From positions 248,001-312,000 of the forward strand of contig NZ_JBANRM010000003.1 in the NCBI RefSeq assembly GCF_037154085.1: 64,000 nucleotides of DNA. Reading direction: 5' to 3'. This document shows positions 1 to 9,101 of this stretch, one piece after another. This stretch comes from Andeanibacterium fulvum. Lineage in GTDB: Bacteria; Pseudomonadota; Alphaproteobacteria; Sphingomonadales; Sphingomonadaceae. Made by a program: the position numbers and the translations under genes. The notes under the pieces are model-generated. The model was given only the letters and a program-made list of their open reading frames with translations. It was not told where the DNA came from and did no database searches. Position 1 is the first letter of the stretch, and each line of letters starts with the position of its first letter.

Positions 1-133
1 CGCTGAAACGCGCCGCCCGGGCGCCCTCTACCACCGATGCCTCAAGATCCGCGGGCAAGCCATCCTGATCGACCACCATGGCGCGCAGACGGGGAAGCAG
101 GCTTTCGGGTGCAGTGGAGAATGTGAACTTCAT
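1..133 (-). CDS. Probable leucyl aminopeptidase (M17), N-terminal fragment, cut by window edge
   Basis: A reading frame enters from the left edge on the minus strand. It starts at an ATG at 133..131, preceded by a GGAG ribosome site 8 bases upstream. Only the first 44 residues are visible; they begin MKFTFSTAPESLLPRLRAMV and end ..VEGARAARFS, which fits the start of the N-terminal domain of M17 aminopeptidases. No catalytic residues are in the window. It diverges from lptD. A leucyl aminopeptidase next to lptD is a common arrangement in alphaproteobacteria, and this supports the call, but the fragment is too short for certainty. Confidence 0.5.
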   Translation of the reverse strand, partial: MKFTFSTAPESLLPRLRAMVVDQDGLPADLEASVVEGARAARFS

Positions 134-251
134 GGAAACTCCGGGTATGGCGAAATGCGGCTCGGCTCAGTATGCGGCAAGGCGAAACACCCTTACGCCG
201 CGCTTGATGCGTAGCGTTGCAGTTAAGACCCGCCAGTGCGATAGGCAAGTC

Positions 252-2549
252 ATGGCCCCTCCTTCGCAGCATCCGCTGCATGCCCCATTCTGTTGCACTA
301 CGGCAGCGCCTGCCCCGCAAGGTGGCCGCGTGCGGGCTGCCGCGCTGGTGCTGGCCGCTGCAACGCTCGGCTACGCCCTGCCCGTTCACGCGCAGGAAAG
401 CGGCGAAAGCAGCACGGCCGGGCAGGAAACCGAAGAACAGCGCCAGGTCGCCTTCGAAGCGAACGAACTGAGCTACGACACCGATAACGATGTTGTCACC
501 GCAACCGGCAACGTCATCATGCGCAGCGGCGAACAGTCCGTGCGGGCGGATCAGGTCAGCTGGGACCGCAAGGCCAACACCATTGCCGCATCGGGCAACA
601 TCCGCTTCGTCGATGGCGACGGTAATGTGCTTTACACCGACAATCTCACCCTGACGGACGACCTCAAGGTGGGCGCGATGCAGAACATGCTGCTAGCCCT
701 GCGCGAAGGGGGCCGTCTGGCCGCCAATGCGGGCGAACGCGCGGAAGACGGCACAGTGGTGCTGACCCACGCCGCCTACTCGGCCTGCGCCGTGGAAGAC
801 GATGCCGGCTGCCCGCGCACGCCCAGCTGGCGGATCGTGGCCGAACGCGTGATCTACGATCCGGAAGCCAACCGGGTGCGCTTCAAGGGCGCGATGCTGG
901 AAATGTTCGGCACGCGGCTGATCCCGATTCCCCGGCTGGAAGTGGCGACCGACGGACGGGCGATCTCGGGCCTAATGATCCCGAACCTGCGCATTTCCCC
1001 GTCCAACGGCGTGGAAATCAGCCAGAGCTATTACCACCGGCTGGCGGACAATCAGGACCTTTCCGTCACTGGCTATGTCTATACCGAGGCACCGCCGATG
1101 ATAGGCGCGCAATATCGCGCGCTGCTGGACAAGGGCGCCTTCCAGATCACGGGCTATGCCACGCGCAGCGCGCGCATTCCCATCGGGCCTGAGACCGACA
1201 CGGGTACGGTTACCCAGCAGGACTGGCGTGGTTATTTCTTCGCCAATGGCCGCTTCCAGTTCTCGCCCGAATGGAGCCTTACCGCCTCCGCCCGCGTGGC
1301 GAGCGACCGCACTTTCCTGCGCCGCTACGACATCAGCCGGGATGATCGCCTGCGCTCCACCTTCAATGTCGAGCGGATCGACGACAATTCCTACCTGACC
1401 ATTCAGGGCTGGGCCACGCAGACCATGCGGTCGGGCGATTCCCAAGGGCAGGTGCCGATCGTCCTGCCGATGATCGACTACCGCCGGCGGATCGACGATC
1501 CCGTACTGGGCGGCAAGGTCCAGTTGCAGCTCAACAGCCTGGCCATTACCCGCACCAATGGGCAGGATACCCAGCGCGCCTTTGCCGGGGCCCAGTGGGA
1601 CCTGCGCCGCATTACCGGCATGGGGCAGGAAATAACCCTGACGGCCCTGCTGCGCGGCGACGTGTATCATTCGGACCAGAACGAGCTTACCTCCACCGTG
1701 ACCTATCAGGGCGATCCGGGCTGGCAGGCGCGCGGCGTGGCATTGGGCGCAGTGGATGTGAAATGGCCCTTCGTGGGCGAATTCCTGGGCGGAACGCAGG
1801 TCTTCACCCCGCGCGTGCAGGTGGTCGCCAGCCCGCAGATCCGCAATCTCGCCGTACCGAACGAAGATGCCCGCGCGATCGACCTGGAGGATTCCAACCT
1901 CTTCGCGCTCAACCGCTTCCCCGGCTATGACCGGGTGGAAGACGGGGTCCGCTTCACTTACGGTTTCGACTGGCAGTTCAACAAGCCGGGCCTGAAGATC
2001 AAGACGACCATCGGCCAATCCTATCGCCTGACGACCGAGCCGACCCTGCTGCCCGACGGGACCGGGATTTCGGAGCGCGTCTCGGACTTCGTCGGCCGCA
2101 CGGAAGTGCGCTACAAGGATTTCGTCAAGGTCACGCACCGCTTCCGGCTGGACAAGGATAATCTGGCCGTGCGCCGCAACGAGTTCGACCTCACGGTCGG
2201 CTCTAACCGGACCTATTTCGAAGCCGGCTATCTGCGCCTCAACCGCGACATCGCGGAGGATATCGAGGATCTGCAGGACCGCGAGGAATTGCGCGTGGCC
2301 GGCCGCGTCGCCTTTGCCAAATATTGGTCCGCCTTCGGCTCGGCAGTGATCAACCTCACCGACCGCAACGAAGACCCGACGCTGACCTCCGACGGTTTCG
2401 AACCGCTGCGTACGCGCCTTGGGGTTGCCTATGCGGATGACTGCCTCGAACTGGGGTTCACCTGGCGGCGGGACTATGTGGCGAGCGGCGACGCGCGCAA
2501 GGGCAACACTTTCCAGGTCCACATCGCGCTCAAGAATCTGGGCTTCTGA
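252..2549 (+). CDS. lptD: LPS assembly protein LptD (outer-membrane beta-barrel)
   Basis: LptD inserts lipopolysaccharide into the outer leaflet of the outer membrane with LptE. From the ATG at 252 the protein has 765 residues: a signal peptide ending near ALPVHAQ, an OstA-like periplasmic domain (about residues 65-210, with a pattern of the type 'ATGNVIMRSGEQ'), then a long beta-barrel. Cysteines lie near the end of the N-terminal domain (SACAVEDDAGC) and near the C-terminus (ADDCLEL), as expected for LptD disulfides. An alternative start is the GTG at 330, which has a good AAGGTGG site and would leave a compact signal peptide. It is followed by surA, pdxA and rsmA, the classical order, which supports the call strongly. 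Confidence 0.93.
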   Translation: MAPPSQHPLHAPFCCTTAAPAPQGGRVRAAALVLAAATLGYALPVHAQESGESSTAGQETEEQRQVAFEANELSYDTDNDVVTATGNVIMRSGEQSVRADQVSWDRKANTIAASGNIRFVDGDGNVLYTDNLTLTDDLKVGAMQNMLLALREGGRLAANAGERAEDGTVVLTHAAYSACAVEDDAGCPRTPSWRIVAERVIYDPEANRVRFKGAMLEMFGTRLIPIPRLEVATDGRAISGLMIPNLRISPSNGVEISQSYYHRLADNQDLSVTGYVYTEAPPMIGAQYRALLDKGAFQITGYATRSARIPIGPETDTGTVTQQDWRGYFFANGRFQFSPEWSLTASARVASDRTFLRRYDISRDDRLRSTFNVERIDDNSYLTIQGWATQTMRSGDSQGQVPIVLPMIDYRRRIDDPVLGGKVQLQLNSLAITRTNGQDTQRAFAGAQWDLRRITGMGQEITLTALLRGDVYHSDQNELTSTVTYQGDPGWQARGVALGAVDVKWPFVGEFLGGTQVFTPRVQVVASPQIRNLAVPNEDARAIDLEDSNLFALNRFPGYDRVEDGVRFTYGFDWQFNKPGLKIKTTIGQSYRLTTEPTLLPDGTGISERVSDFVGRTEVRYKDFVKVTHRFRLDKDNLAVRRNEFDLTVGSNRTYFEAGYLRLNRDIAEDIEDLQDREELRVAGRVAFAKYWSAFGSAVINLTDRNEDPTLTSDGFEPLRTRLGVAYADDCLELGFTWRRDYVASGDARKGNTFQVHIALKNLGF

Positions 2550-2724
2550 TTCCCGCGCCGGGACGTTGTTGGGCACCTGCTGCCCCTCGCCCGTTGGCAT
2601 GGATGCGCAAACGCGCTATCCGCCGCTCACTGCAGGGGACGCTCAGCTTCGGTTAAGCAGCAAAAGGCGAACCGAAAGACAGCTACGAAAGGCGCGGATA
2701 CGCGCCGCTGACGGGAATTAGTGC

Positions 2725-4092
2725 GTGATCAAATCGGTCAAGAATCTGCTGAATACCGGGCGCGGCATTACCATGGCGGCACTTGTCGCCGGTTCTGCGC
2801 TTGCCGGCGTCACTGCCCTCCACGCCCAGGACGAGACTGCAGACAGCGCCGACCCGTTCAACCTGCCATCGTCCATCACTCTGCTGGGCAAGGAAGATCC
2901 CAACCTGCGCAAGGCGACTGCCGTGGTGAACGGCTTCGTCATCACCGGCACCGATATCGACCAGCGCGTGGCGCTGATCCTGGATGCCAACAAGCAGGAA
3001 GTCTCGCCGGAAGAGCACCAGCGCCTCAAACTGCAGGTGCTGCGCAACCTGATCGACGAAACGCTGCAGATCCAGGAAGCCAAGGCACTCGAGATCGAAG
3101 TGAGCAAGGGCGAGGTCGACCAGACCTATGAACGCGTCGCCACGCAGAATTTCGGCCAGAGCAAGTCCGAACTCGACGCCCATCTCAAGAAGATCGGCTC
3201 TTCCCCCTCCTCGCTCAAGCGCCAGATCGAAGGCGAAATGGCCTGGCAGCGCATCCAGCAGCGCAACATCCAGCCCTTCATCTCGGTGTCCGAGGAAGAA
3301 GTGAACGAGTTGCTGGAGCGTCTGAAGGCAGCCAAGGGCACGGAAGAATATCGCATCGGCGAAATCTACCTGCCCGCTACTGCGGAAAACGAGCAGGTCG
3401 TGGCCGAAAATGGCCGCAAGATCATGGACCAGCTCCAGCAGGGCGGCAGCTTCGTCGCCTATGCGCGCCAATATTCGAAGGCATCCAGCGCCGCGGTCGG
3501 CGGCGATCTGGGCTGGATTCGCCTGCCGCTGCTTCCGGCCGAACTCGCCACTGCGGCCCAGCAGATGCAGCCCGGCCAGTTGGTCGGCCCGGTGAAGGTC
3601 GCCGGCGGCTTCTCGCTGATCTACCTGATCGACCGGCGCCAGGTGCTCACGGCCGATCCGCGCGATGCGACGCTCAGCCTCAAGCAGATTTCGATAGCCT
3701 TCCCGGCAGGCACTACCGAAGCACAGGCGGAACCGAAGATCGCCCAGTTCAACGCCGGCGTTGCCCGGATGCGCGGCTGCGGCGATGCGGAATCGGTGGC
3801 GAAGGAAATCGGCGCCGATGTTGTCGCCAACGATCAAATCGCCGCGCGCGCCCTGCCCGAAGCCTTGCAGGACATCCTGCTCAAGCTGTCCATCGGCCAG
3901 AGCACGCCACCTTTCGGAACAGTGCAGGACGGTGTGCGCGTGCTGATGCTGTGCGGGCGCGATGATCCGCAAGTGGATACCGGCCCCAGCTTCGAACAGC
4001 TGATGAACCAGCTTGAAGACGATCGCGTCAACAAGCGCGCCCAGCGTTACCTGCGCGACCTGCGGCGCGACGCGATCATCGAGTATAATTGA
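2725..4092 (+). CDS. surA: SurA-type periplasmic peptidyl-prolyl isomerase/chaperone
   Basis: SurA escorts outer-membrane proteins, including LptD, through the periplasm. The 455-residue product starts at GTG with GGAA just upstream. It has a signal peptide ending near ALHAQDE, a SurA N-terminal chaperone region (about residues 65-190) and a parvulin rotamase module around residues 205-305, with the family pattern LGWIRLPLLPAEL...GPVKVAGGFSLIYL. A second degenerate parvulin-like region follows (about 310-420). It lies 175 bases after lptD and 7 bases before pdxA. The length is close to E. coli SurA (428). A client (LptD) and its chaperone encoded side by side is the standard arrangement. Confidence 0.92.
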   Translation: MIKSVKNLLNTGRGITMAALVAGSALAGVTALHAQDETADSADPFNLPSSITLLGKEDPNLRKATAVVNGFVITGTDIDQRVALILDANKQEVSPEEHQRLKLQVLRNLIDETLQIQEAKALEIEVSKGEVDQTYERVATQNFGQSKSELDAHLKKIGSSPSSLKRQIEGEMAWQRIQQRNIQPFISVSEEEVNELLERLKAAKGTEEYRIGEIYLPATAENEQVVAENGRKIMDQLQQGGSFVAYARQYSKASSAAVGGDLGWIRLPLLPAELATAAQQMQPGQLVGPVKVAGGFSLIYLIDRRQVLTADPRDATLSLKQISIAFPAGTTEAQAEPKIAQFNAGVARMRGCGDAESVAKEIGADVVANDQIAARALPEALQDILLKLSIGQSTPPFGTVQDGVRVLMLCGRDDPQVDTGPSFEQLMNQLEDDRVNKRAQRYLRDLRRDAIIEYN

Positions 4093-4099
4093 GCCACGC

Positions 4100-5110
4100 A
4101 TGAAGGCGCTCGCGGCCTCGCTCGGCGATCCCGCCGGGATCGGGCCGGAACTTCTTTGCGAGGCATGGGCGGCCCGCCGGGAAGCCGGGCTGATGCCCTT
4201 CTTCGCCGTGGGCGGAGAACATCTGCTCGCCGCAGCGGCAGCCCGGCGCGGAGTGGAAACGCCGATAGTCCCGATTGGCGCCCCTGGCGAAGCCGCCGCC
4301 GCATTCGCGGAAGGCCTGCCGGTGCTGGGCGAGGCAGATGGGGATTATTTCCCCGGTGAACCCAATGCCGACGGGGCAAGGCTGGCCCTCTCGTCACTGA
4401 GCGATGCCGCTCGGCTCGCGGTATCCGGCAAGGCAGCGGGTATCGTCACCGGGCCGATCTCCAAGGCATTGCTGGCCGAAGTCGGCTTTACCTTTCCCGG
4501 CCAGACCGAATTCGTGGCCGATGCCAGCAATGTGGCGGCCGACGATGCCGTGATGATGCTGGCCGGGCCGCAATTGCGCACCGTGCCGCTGACGGTCCAT
4601 TGCGCCTTGTCGGAAGTCCCCACCCGCCTTTCGCATGCGTTGATCGTGGGCAAGGCCCGCATCGTCGCGCGCGCGCTGGCCCGCGATTTCGGCATCGCGA
4701 GACCCCGCCTCGCCATTGCCGCGCTCAATCCCCATGCGGGCGAAGGCGGCAAGTTCGGCGATGAAGAACAGCGCATCATCGCCCCGGCGATAGAGGAACT
4801 GCGCGCCGAAGGGATCGAGGCGACCGGCCCGCATCCGGCCGACGCCCTCTTCGCCCCGCATGAACGCGGCCGCTTCGACGTGGCCTTGTGCATGTATCAC
4901 GATCAGGCCCTGATCCCGCTGAAGGCGCTCGATTTCGACAATGGCGTGAACGTGACGCTGGGCCTGCCGATCATCCGCACCTCGCCCGATCACGGCACCG
5001 CCTTCGGCATCGCGGGCAAGCGCCTTGCCAATCCCGGCGCGACCATCGCCGCCATCCGCATGGCCGGTGAATGCGCCGCGCGCCGCGCCGATACCCACAG
5101 CCACGCATGA
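4100..5110 (+). CDS. pdxA: 4-hydroxythreonine-4-phosphate dehydrogenase PdxA
   Basis: PdxA oxidises 4-phosphohydroxy-L-threonine in the DXP-dependent pathway to pyridoxal phosphate. The 336-residue protein begins MKALAASLGDPAGIGPELL, the signature N-terminus of the family. The metal-binding histidine motifs are visible: VHCALSEVPTRL, LNPHAGEGGKFGDEE and MYHDQALIPLKAL. The length is normal (about 330). The ATG at 4100 lies 7 bases after the surA stop, and its stop overlaps the rsmA start (ATGA), so the two are translationally coupled. It is cytoplasmic. Confidence 0.95.
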   Translation: MKALAASLGDPAGIGPELLCEAWAARREAGLMPFFAVGGEHLLAAAAARRGVETPIVPIGAPGEAAAAFAEGLPVLGEADGDYFPGEPNADGARLALSSLSDAARLAVSGKAAGIVTGPISKALLAEVGFTFPGQTEFVADASNVAADDAVMMLAGPQLRTVPLTVHCALSEVPTRLSHALIVGKARIVARALARDFGIARPRLAIAALNPHAGEGGKFGDEEQRIIAPAIEELRAEGIEATGPHPADALFAPHERGRFDVALCMYHDQALIPLKALDFDNGVNVTLGLPIIRTSPDHGTAFGIAGKRLANPGATIAAIRMAGECAARRADTHSHA

Positions 5111-5928
5111 GCCTGCCCCCCTTACGCGAAGTAATCGCCCGCCATGGGCTCAGCGCGTCCAAGGCACTGGGGCAGAACTTCCTGTTCGACGAACAATTGC
5201 TTGACCGGATCGCCGCCATTCCGGGCGATCTGAAGGATCGAGCGGTGCTGGAAGTCGGCCCCGGCCCCGGCGGCCTGACCAGAGCACTGCTGCGCGCAGG
5301 CGCCCGCGTGACGGCCATCGAGATGGATCGGCGCTGCCTGCCCGCCCTTGCCGAGCTTTCCGACGCTTTCCCCGGCCAGCTCCGCGTGATCGAAGGCGAT
5401 GCGCTGAAATTCGCCCCTGCTGACCTGTTCGGCACCGAGCCCTACGATGTGGTGGCGAACCTGCCCTACAATGTCGGCACGGCCCTGTTCGTCGGCTGGC
5501 TCTCCGGCGAAAGCTGGCCGCCGCAATGGCGATCGCTGACGCTGATGTTCCAGCTCGAAGTGGCCGAACGGATCGTGGCGAAGGAGGGGACTGGCGCCTA
5601 TGGCAGGCTGGCCGTGCTCGCCCAGTGGCGATCCGAGGCCAAGCTGGCGATGAAGGTCCATCGCAGCGCCTTCACGCCTCCACCCAAGGTGATGAGCGCC
5701 ATCGTCCATGTGACGCCCGCCGCCATGCCCGAAGGGGTTTCCGCGCGCATGCTGGAACGCGTGACCGAGGCCGCCTTCGGCCAACGGCGCAAGATGCTGC
5801 GCCAGAGCCTGAAGGGCCTGCCCGGTGCGGTTGAGGTGCTGGAAGGCCTGGGGATCGACCCGCAACGCCGCGCCGAAACCCTGAGCGTGGCGGAATTTGT
5901 CGCTATTGCGCGTGCGCTAACTGGCTGA
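5107..5928 (+). CDS. rsmA: 16S rRNA (adenine1518/1519-N6)-dimethyltransferase RsmA (KsgA)
   Basis: RsmA dimethylates two adjacent adenines in helix 45 of 16S rRNA late in 30S assembly. The 273-residue protein has the SAM-binding motif VLEVGPGPGGLT (about residues 45-56), the acidic IEMDRR strand and the catalytic NLPYNVG motif of N6-adenine methyltransferases. The C-terminal helical domain (FGQRRKMLRQSLKGL) is intact. The ATG at 5107 overlaps the pdxA stop by 4 bases. The 3' end overlaps the convergent PilZ gene by 26 bases. Last gene of the lptD operon. Confidence 0.95.
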   Translation: MSLPPLREVIARHGLSASKALGQNFLFDEQLLDRIAAIPGDLKDRAVLEVGPGPGGLTRALLRAGARVTAIEMDRRCLPALAELSDAFPGQLRVIEGDALKFAPADLFGTEPYDVVANLPYNVGTALFVGWLSGESWPPQWRSLTLMFQLEVAERIVAKEGTGAYGRLAVLAQWRSEAKLAMKVHRSAFTPPPKVMSAIVHVTPAAMPEGVSARMLERVTEAAFGQRRKMLRQSLKGLPGAVEVLEGLGIDPQRRAETLSVAEFVAIARALTG

Positions 5929-6406
5929 CACCCTTTCCGGCCAGCGCTGCCTCGACACTGCTGAGCGAGCCGAGGGCAGAACCTACGAAATCCGCGACAT
6001 ACAGCGTTCCCACGAAGGCTGCGGCAAAGAAGACCGCGAATTCGATCCGCCGGATCAACCCGCCCTGTTTGGCCGCAACGGCAGTGACCTGTTCGGCAGA
6101 GCGCACCGGGCCGCGTGCGCCGTGCTTGAGTTCCCCTTCGCCCGACATCAACCCGATCACGCTGATACGATCGCGAAAAGCCATGCCGAAACGGCGAGGG
6201 CCCGACCATTTCACCTGCCCGACGAGATTGTTGCGCCCCACCACAAGTTCGACGATCTCGCCCCGCTGTGGCGCATTCTCGGCGCTCGCAGCCAGCCCGC
6301 GGGTCGAAAGATCGAGGATGCACGCCTCCCGTTCCGGCCCCGCGCCGCGCAGGCGCGCCCGGATCATCACTTTCGTGCGTGCTTCAACCCTGGGGGTCTG
6401 CCCCAT
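5903..6406 (-). CDS. PilZ-domain protein with C-terminal membrane segment
   Basis: Residues about 5-100 of this 167-residue protein form a PilZ domain. It carries both cyclic-di-GMP binding signatures, RxxxR (RVEAR) and the [DN]xSxxG box (DLSTRG), so c-di-GMP binding is likely. A linker leads to one hydrophobic segment near residues 125-150 (FAVFFAAAFVGTLYVADFVG), so the domain is probably tethered to the inner membrane from the cytoplasmic side. The start at 6406 is chosen because AGGAG lies 8 bases upstream; an ATG at 6463 has no such site. It is convergent with rsmA, overlapping by 26 bases. The output partner is unknown. Confidence 0.8.
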   Translation of the reverse strand: MGQTPRVEARTKVMIRARLRGAGPEREACILDLSTRGLAASAENAPQRGEIVELVVGRNNLVGQVKWSGPRRFGMAFRDRISVIGLMSGEGELKHGARGPVRSAEQVTAVAAKQGGLIRRIEFAVFFAAAFVGTLYVADFVGSALGSLSSVEAALAGKGVSQLAHAQ

Positions 6407-6620
6407 AAGGCTGCTCCTGTTAACCCTGGCCCCGTTAACCTTCGCGGCCAAGGTCGCAGGCAAACCTTTGAGAGTGGTTAAGGCATGCCAGTTAAGCTTC
6501 GGCTTCTGGCCCCGTGAACGCTATTCGCCTGAAATTCAGCGTTTTCTGTTATGGAATAGCCCTTAGTATTTTCCTCGCGCGAGGCCGTGATATCTCACGC
6601 AAATCCTGGGGGAGGACAAA
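6407..6620. promoter_or_regulatory. Divergent intergenic region with four TTAA motifs and a hairpin
   Basis: This 214-base gap lies between the minus-strand PilZ gene and the plus-strand TonB-C-like gene, so it should hold both promoters. Four TTAA-containing sites occur near 6420, 6436, 6478 and 6493. An inverted repeat AACGCT...AGCGTT lies near 6518-6542. I cannot assign a regulator: the TTAA spacing does not fit a full CtrA box. Confidence 0.35.
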
Positions 6621-7523
6621 TTGCGTTCATATCTGCTCGCCGGAAGTTTTGCACTGGCCGCTCTTGTTGCACCGAACGCCGTCGCGGCAAAATCCGGAGT
6701 CGGGCTACAACCTTTGACCGAATGGAAGGTCGATTTCACTTCCGAACGTTGCAGATTGAGCCGACAATTCGGGACCGCCGACAGGCCCCTTCACTTGCTG
6801 ATCGATTCCTATGGTTCGCGCCAGACCTTCCGGGTCGAGTTCAGCGGCAACCCCGCCCCCTCATCCAACAGGATCAGCGGCACGTTGTCCTATCGTCTGA
6901 CTGGCGATGAGGCCTTCCGTGAGGACATTGCCTTTCTCAGAGGCACGTCCCGGAATGGCAGAGCCTTATGGTTTTCCATGTCATTCCTGCCTGCGGAACT
7001 GGCAAATCCGGACATCGAGGAATTCAACAGCGATGAATATTGGGCAATGGAGGCGCAGCCCGAGACAGTATTGCCAGACTACGAACAAGGGGTGGAAGAA
7101 ATCACGCTTAGGCTCGCGCCGAGCAAGACGATGTCATTGGTATTAGGAGAGATGTCGCAGCCGTTGGCTGATCTTCGCCTCTGCGTAGACGGGCTCATCA
7201 AATCGTGGGGCCTTGATCCCACGCAGCAGAAAGGCCTTACCCGCCAACCCATTCCCGACACAGCGTCAGTCGCCAAGCTACAGAAAAGCTACCCGCCCGA
7301 GATGCTCAAGCAATGGCGGAACGCATTCGTGCCCATCAGGATTATGGTGGATGTAAACGGTGCAGCGACTGACTGCGTGATCCAACGCGCCACGGTCGAT
7401 GAGAGTTTCAAAGCCGCCATATGCGGCAATCTGGCCAACCGTTTCAAACCCGCGCTCGACGCAAACGGAAATCCTGTAGCGAGCGTCTTTTACACGAGCG
7501 TGATCTTCACCATGAATTCTTGA
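6621..7523 (+). CDS. Exported protein with TonB-like C-terminal domain
   Basis: This 300-residue protein starts at TTG with GGAGG five bases upstream, and has a signal peptide ending near NAVAA. The middle (about 30-200) matches nothing I recognise. The last 90 residues look like a TonB C-terminal fold: VPIRIMVDVNGAATDC...AAICGNLANRFKPALDANG. This is the pattern of many stand-alone 'energy transducer TonB' proteins of sphingomonads, with a conserved pair of cysteines. There is no N-terminal TM-proline spacer, so it is unlikely to be a functional TonB that powers receptors. It is isolated, with its own promoter. Base composition is lower in GC than its neighbours, which may point to transfer. 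Confidence 0.6.
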   Translation: MRSYLLAGSFALAALVAPNAVAAKSGVGLQPLTEWKVDFTSERCRLSRQFGTADRPLHLLIDSYGSRQTFRVEFSGNPAPSSNRISGTLSYRLTGDEAFREDIAFLRGTSRNGRALWFSMSFLPAELANPDIEEFNSDEYWAMEAQPETVLPDYEQGVEEITLRLAPSKTMSLVLGEMSQPLADLRLCVDGLIKSWGLDPTQQKGLTRQPIPDTASVAKLQKSYPPEMLKQWRNAFVPIRIMVDVNGAATDCVIQRATVDESFKAAICGNLANRFKPALDANGNPVASVFYTSVIFTMNS

Positions 7524-7541
7524 GCAGAATGAGGCGGCCTC

Positions 7542-7940
7542 TCAGCTTTGTCCGGCCGCGGAGCAGGGATAGGCCTCCGTCAGCGCATTGATGACCATGC
7601 TGACCGCCGAGAAATTGCGATCGTGGCTGGCCAGATAGGCCACCACCTTGTCCCGCAGGTCGCCGATCACCGCATTGCCGACCGGGCAGATCGACGGATT
7701 GATGATGCCGATATCCTGCATGTAGGTCACCGTGTCATAGACCCCCATCAGAAAGCCGTAGCATTGCTCCAGGGTCGCATCATCGTCGCTGGAACATTGG
7801 GTGAAGATATCTTCACCCGTCTTGAACACTCCGCTCGAAGGGGTGGGCGTGTCGGACTGCGCATGGCCTGGGCTTGCGGCCAGTGCCCCTGCCATGGCCG
7901 TTGCAAGCATGGCGGATCTGAAGAAGGACGATGCTCGCAT
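7542..7940 (-). CDS. Rap1a/Tai-like exported protein
   Basis: 132 residues with a clear signal peptide (cleavage after SPGHAQ). The mature part has the Rap1a/Tai immunity-type pattern: GEDIFTQC..., CYGFLMGVYD, a later cysteine (SICPVG) and LRDKVVAYLASH. Family members include Serratia Rap1a and Tai4, which neutralise type VI amidase effectors, but many stand-alone homologues exist with no toxin, and no T6SS gene or amidase is present here. The start is supported by AGGAG 7 bases upstream. It is convergent with the TonB-C-like gene. A role in immunity is not shown; a general periplasmic role is equally possible. Confidence 0.6.
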   Translation of the reverse strand: MRASSFFRSAMLATAMAGALAASPGHAQSDTPTPSSGVFKTGEDIFTQCSSDDDATLEQCYGFLMGVYDTVTYMQDIGIINPSICPVGNAVIGDLRDKVVAYLASHDRNFSAVSMVINALTEAYPCSAAGQS

Positions 7941-8103
7941 TGATCACTCCTGCAATTTTCACGCCTTCATAGCACACGGGCGGCGCCTGACCGAATGCCC
8001 GTTGCGGAAATGTGTAAACTTTCGCCCTTATTTCAGCATCGGATGGGACGATCCTCGAACATCCGAGGGATCGCCAACGGCTGGCCTCATGCGGAGATAT
8101 TTC

Positions 8104-9060
8104 ATGGAAAAACACTGGCGCAGCCTCGATGGCCTCAGGGGCGTGCTCGCGCTGGCCGTGGTGTTCCTGCATTTCGGGATCAATTCCTTCGGAATGCGCG
8201 TGTTCGGCCTGCCGGAGCTTCGACTGGGGCTTGCGGTTGATGTGTTCTTCATCCTCTCCGGCTTCGTGCTGACCCATTCGGTCCGCCACGGCACGACCTT
8301 CCGCACCTTCGCGTTGAAGCGATTGCTCCGGCTCATGCCGGTCTACTACGTGACTACGCTGGCCGCGTTTCTCGTGGCGCCCGAACTGCCGCAGGACCTG
8401 TGGACGGAGTTTTTCGCCATCACTCCGTTCTTCGTACGGGATGCCGCCAATTATCCTGCGTGGAGCATTTGCTTCGAGCTATATCTGCCGCTGCTGGCGG
8501 TTCTCGTCCCTGTCCGGCTTTCCCCCGGACTGGTTCGCCCGGCCCTGCTCCTGACATTGCTGGCCAGCGGAATCTGCCAGATATTCGTGATGGAAGGCAA
8601 TGTGCTGTACCTGCCCCGCGCCATTCTGGGCCTTGCGGCGGGCCATCTGCTCTATCGTTCGAAGATCGAATGCCGCGTGCCGTTCGATGCGGTCGCCGTG
8701 GGGGTTATCCTGCTGATCCTGGCAGCCGCCTTCGCGCCCCCGATCACGATATTCCTGCCGTTTCTCACCTCGGCAGCCATACTGGCTGGCACACGGGGGG
8801 GATGGCTGTTTGCGACCATGCCGGCGCAATGGCTGGGCTCGATTTCCTACACGCTCTATCTGGTCCACGTCCCGGTCTATTACGCCATGGTGAAGCTGCT
8901 CGGCGCGGCCGCCGGACAGAATCCCCCGGTAAAGCTGGCAGGCATTGGCGTGGCCCTCGTTCTCGCGACACTACTCACAAGAGTGGTTGAGCGCCCGGCA
9001 ATGGCCCTCTCCTCCCGCCTGTTTCCCCGCCCCTCCGGCGTGAGGGGCGAGGCAGCCTAG
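8104..9060 (+). CDS. Acyltransferase family 3 membrane protein
   Basis: A 318-residue polytopic inner-membrane protein that begins MEKHWRSLDGLRGVLALAVV, the signature of acyltransferase-3 enzymes (OafA/NodX type). It includes the TM1 histidine in FLHFG and the second-loop FILSGFVLTHS motif. Members O-acetylate or acylate exopolysaccharide, LPS or other glycans; the substrate here is unknown. The start at 8104 follows GGAG by 7 bases. It ends 23 bases before the convergent glcB stop, and a small GC hairpin with a T-rich tail lies there. No glycan gene is adjacent. Confidence 0.85.
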   Translation: MEKHWRSLDGLRGVLALAVVFLHFGINSFGMRVFGLPELRLGLAVDVFFILSGFVLTHSVRHGTTFRTFALKRLLRLMPVYYVTTLAAFLVAPELPQDLWTEFFAITPFFVRDAANYPAWSICFELYLPLLAVLVPVRLSPGLVRPALLLTLLASGICQIFVMEGNVLYLPRAILGLAAGHLLYRSKIECRVPFDAVAVGVILLILAAAFAPPITIFLPFLTSAAILAGTRGGWLFATMPAQWLGSISYTLYLVHVPVYYAMVKLLGAAAGQNPPVKLAGIGVALVLATLLTRVVERPAMALSSRLFPRPSGVRGEAA

Positions 9061-9075
9061 GCGGCAGGAATAGAG

Positions 9076-9101
9076 GGCGGCGCTCAGCCCGCCTTCTTCT
9101 T
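9076..9101 (+). terminator. Weak rho-independent terminator after the acyltransferase
   Basis: A short stem GGCGG/CCGCC (9076-9080 and 9089-9093) is followed by TTCTTCTT. It overlaps the 3' end of the convergent glcB coding sequence. The stem is short, so this is a weak call. Confidence 0.35.

Noticed and set aside
972..2600. Long open frame antisense to lptD
   Set aside because: A shadow of the GC-rich lptD codons; its protein has no domain pattern and there is no ribosome site.
6407..6510. Possible CtrA boxes from four TTAA motifs
   Set aside because: The pairs are spaced 10-11 bases or more apart; a full CtrA site needs TTAA-N7-TTAA.
7542..7940. Rap1a/Tai-like protein as a dedicated toxin immunity gene
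   Set aside because: No amidase effector or secretion gene is adjacent; the fold also occurs in stand-alone exported proteins.
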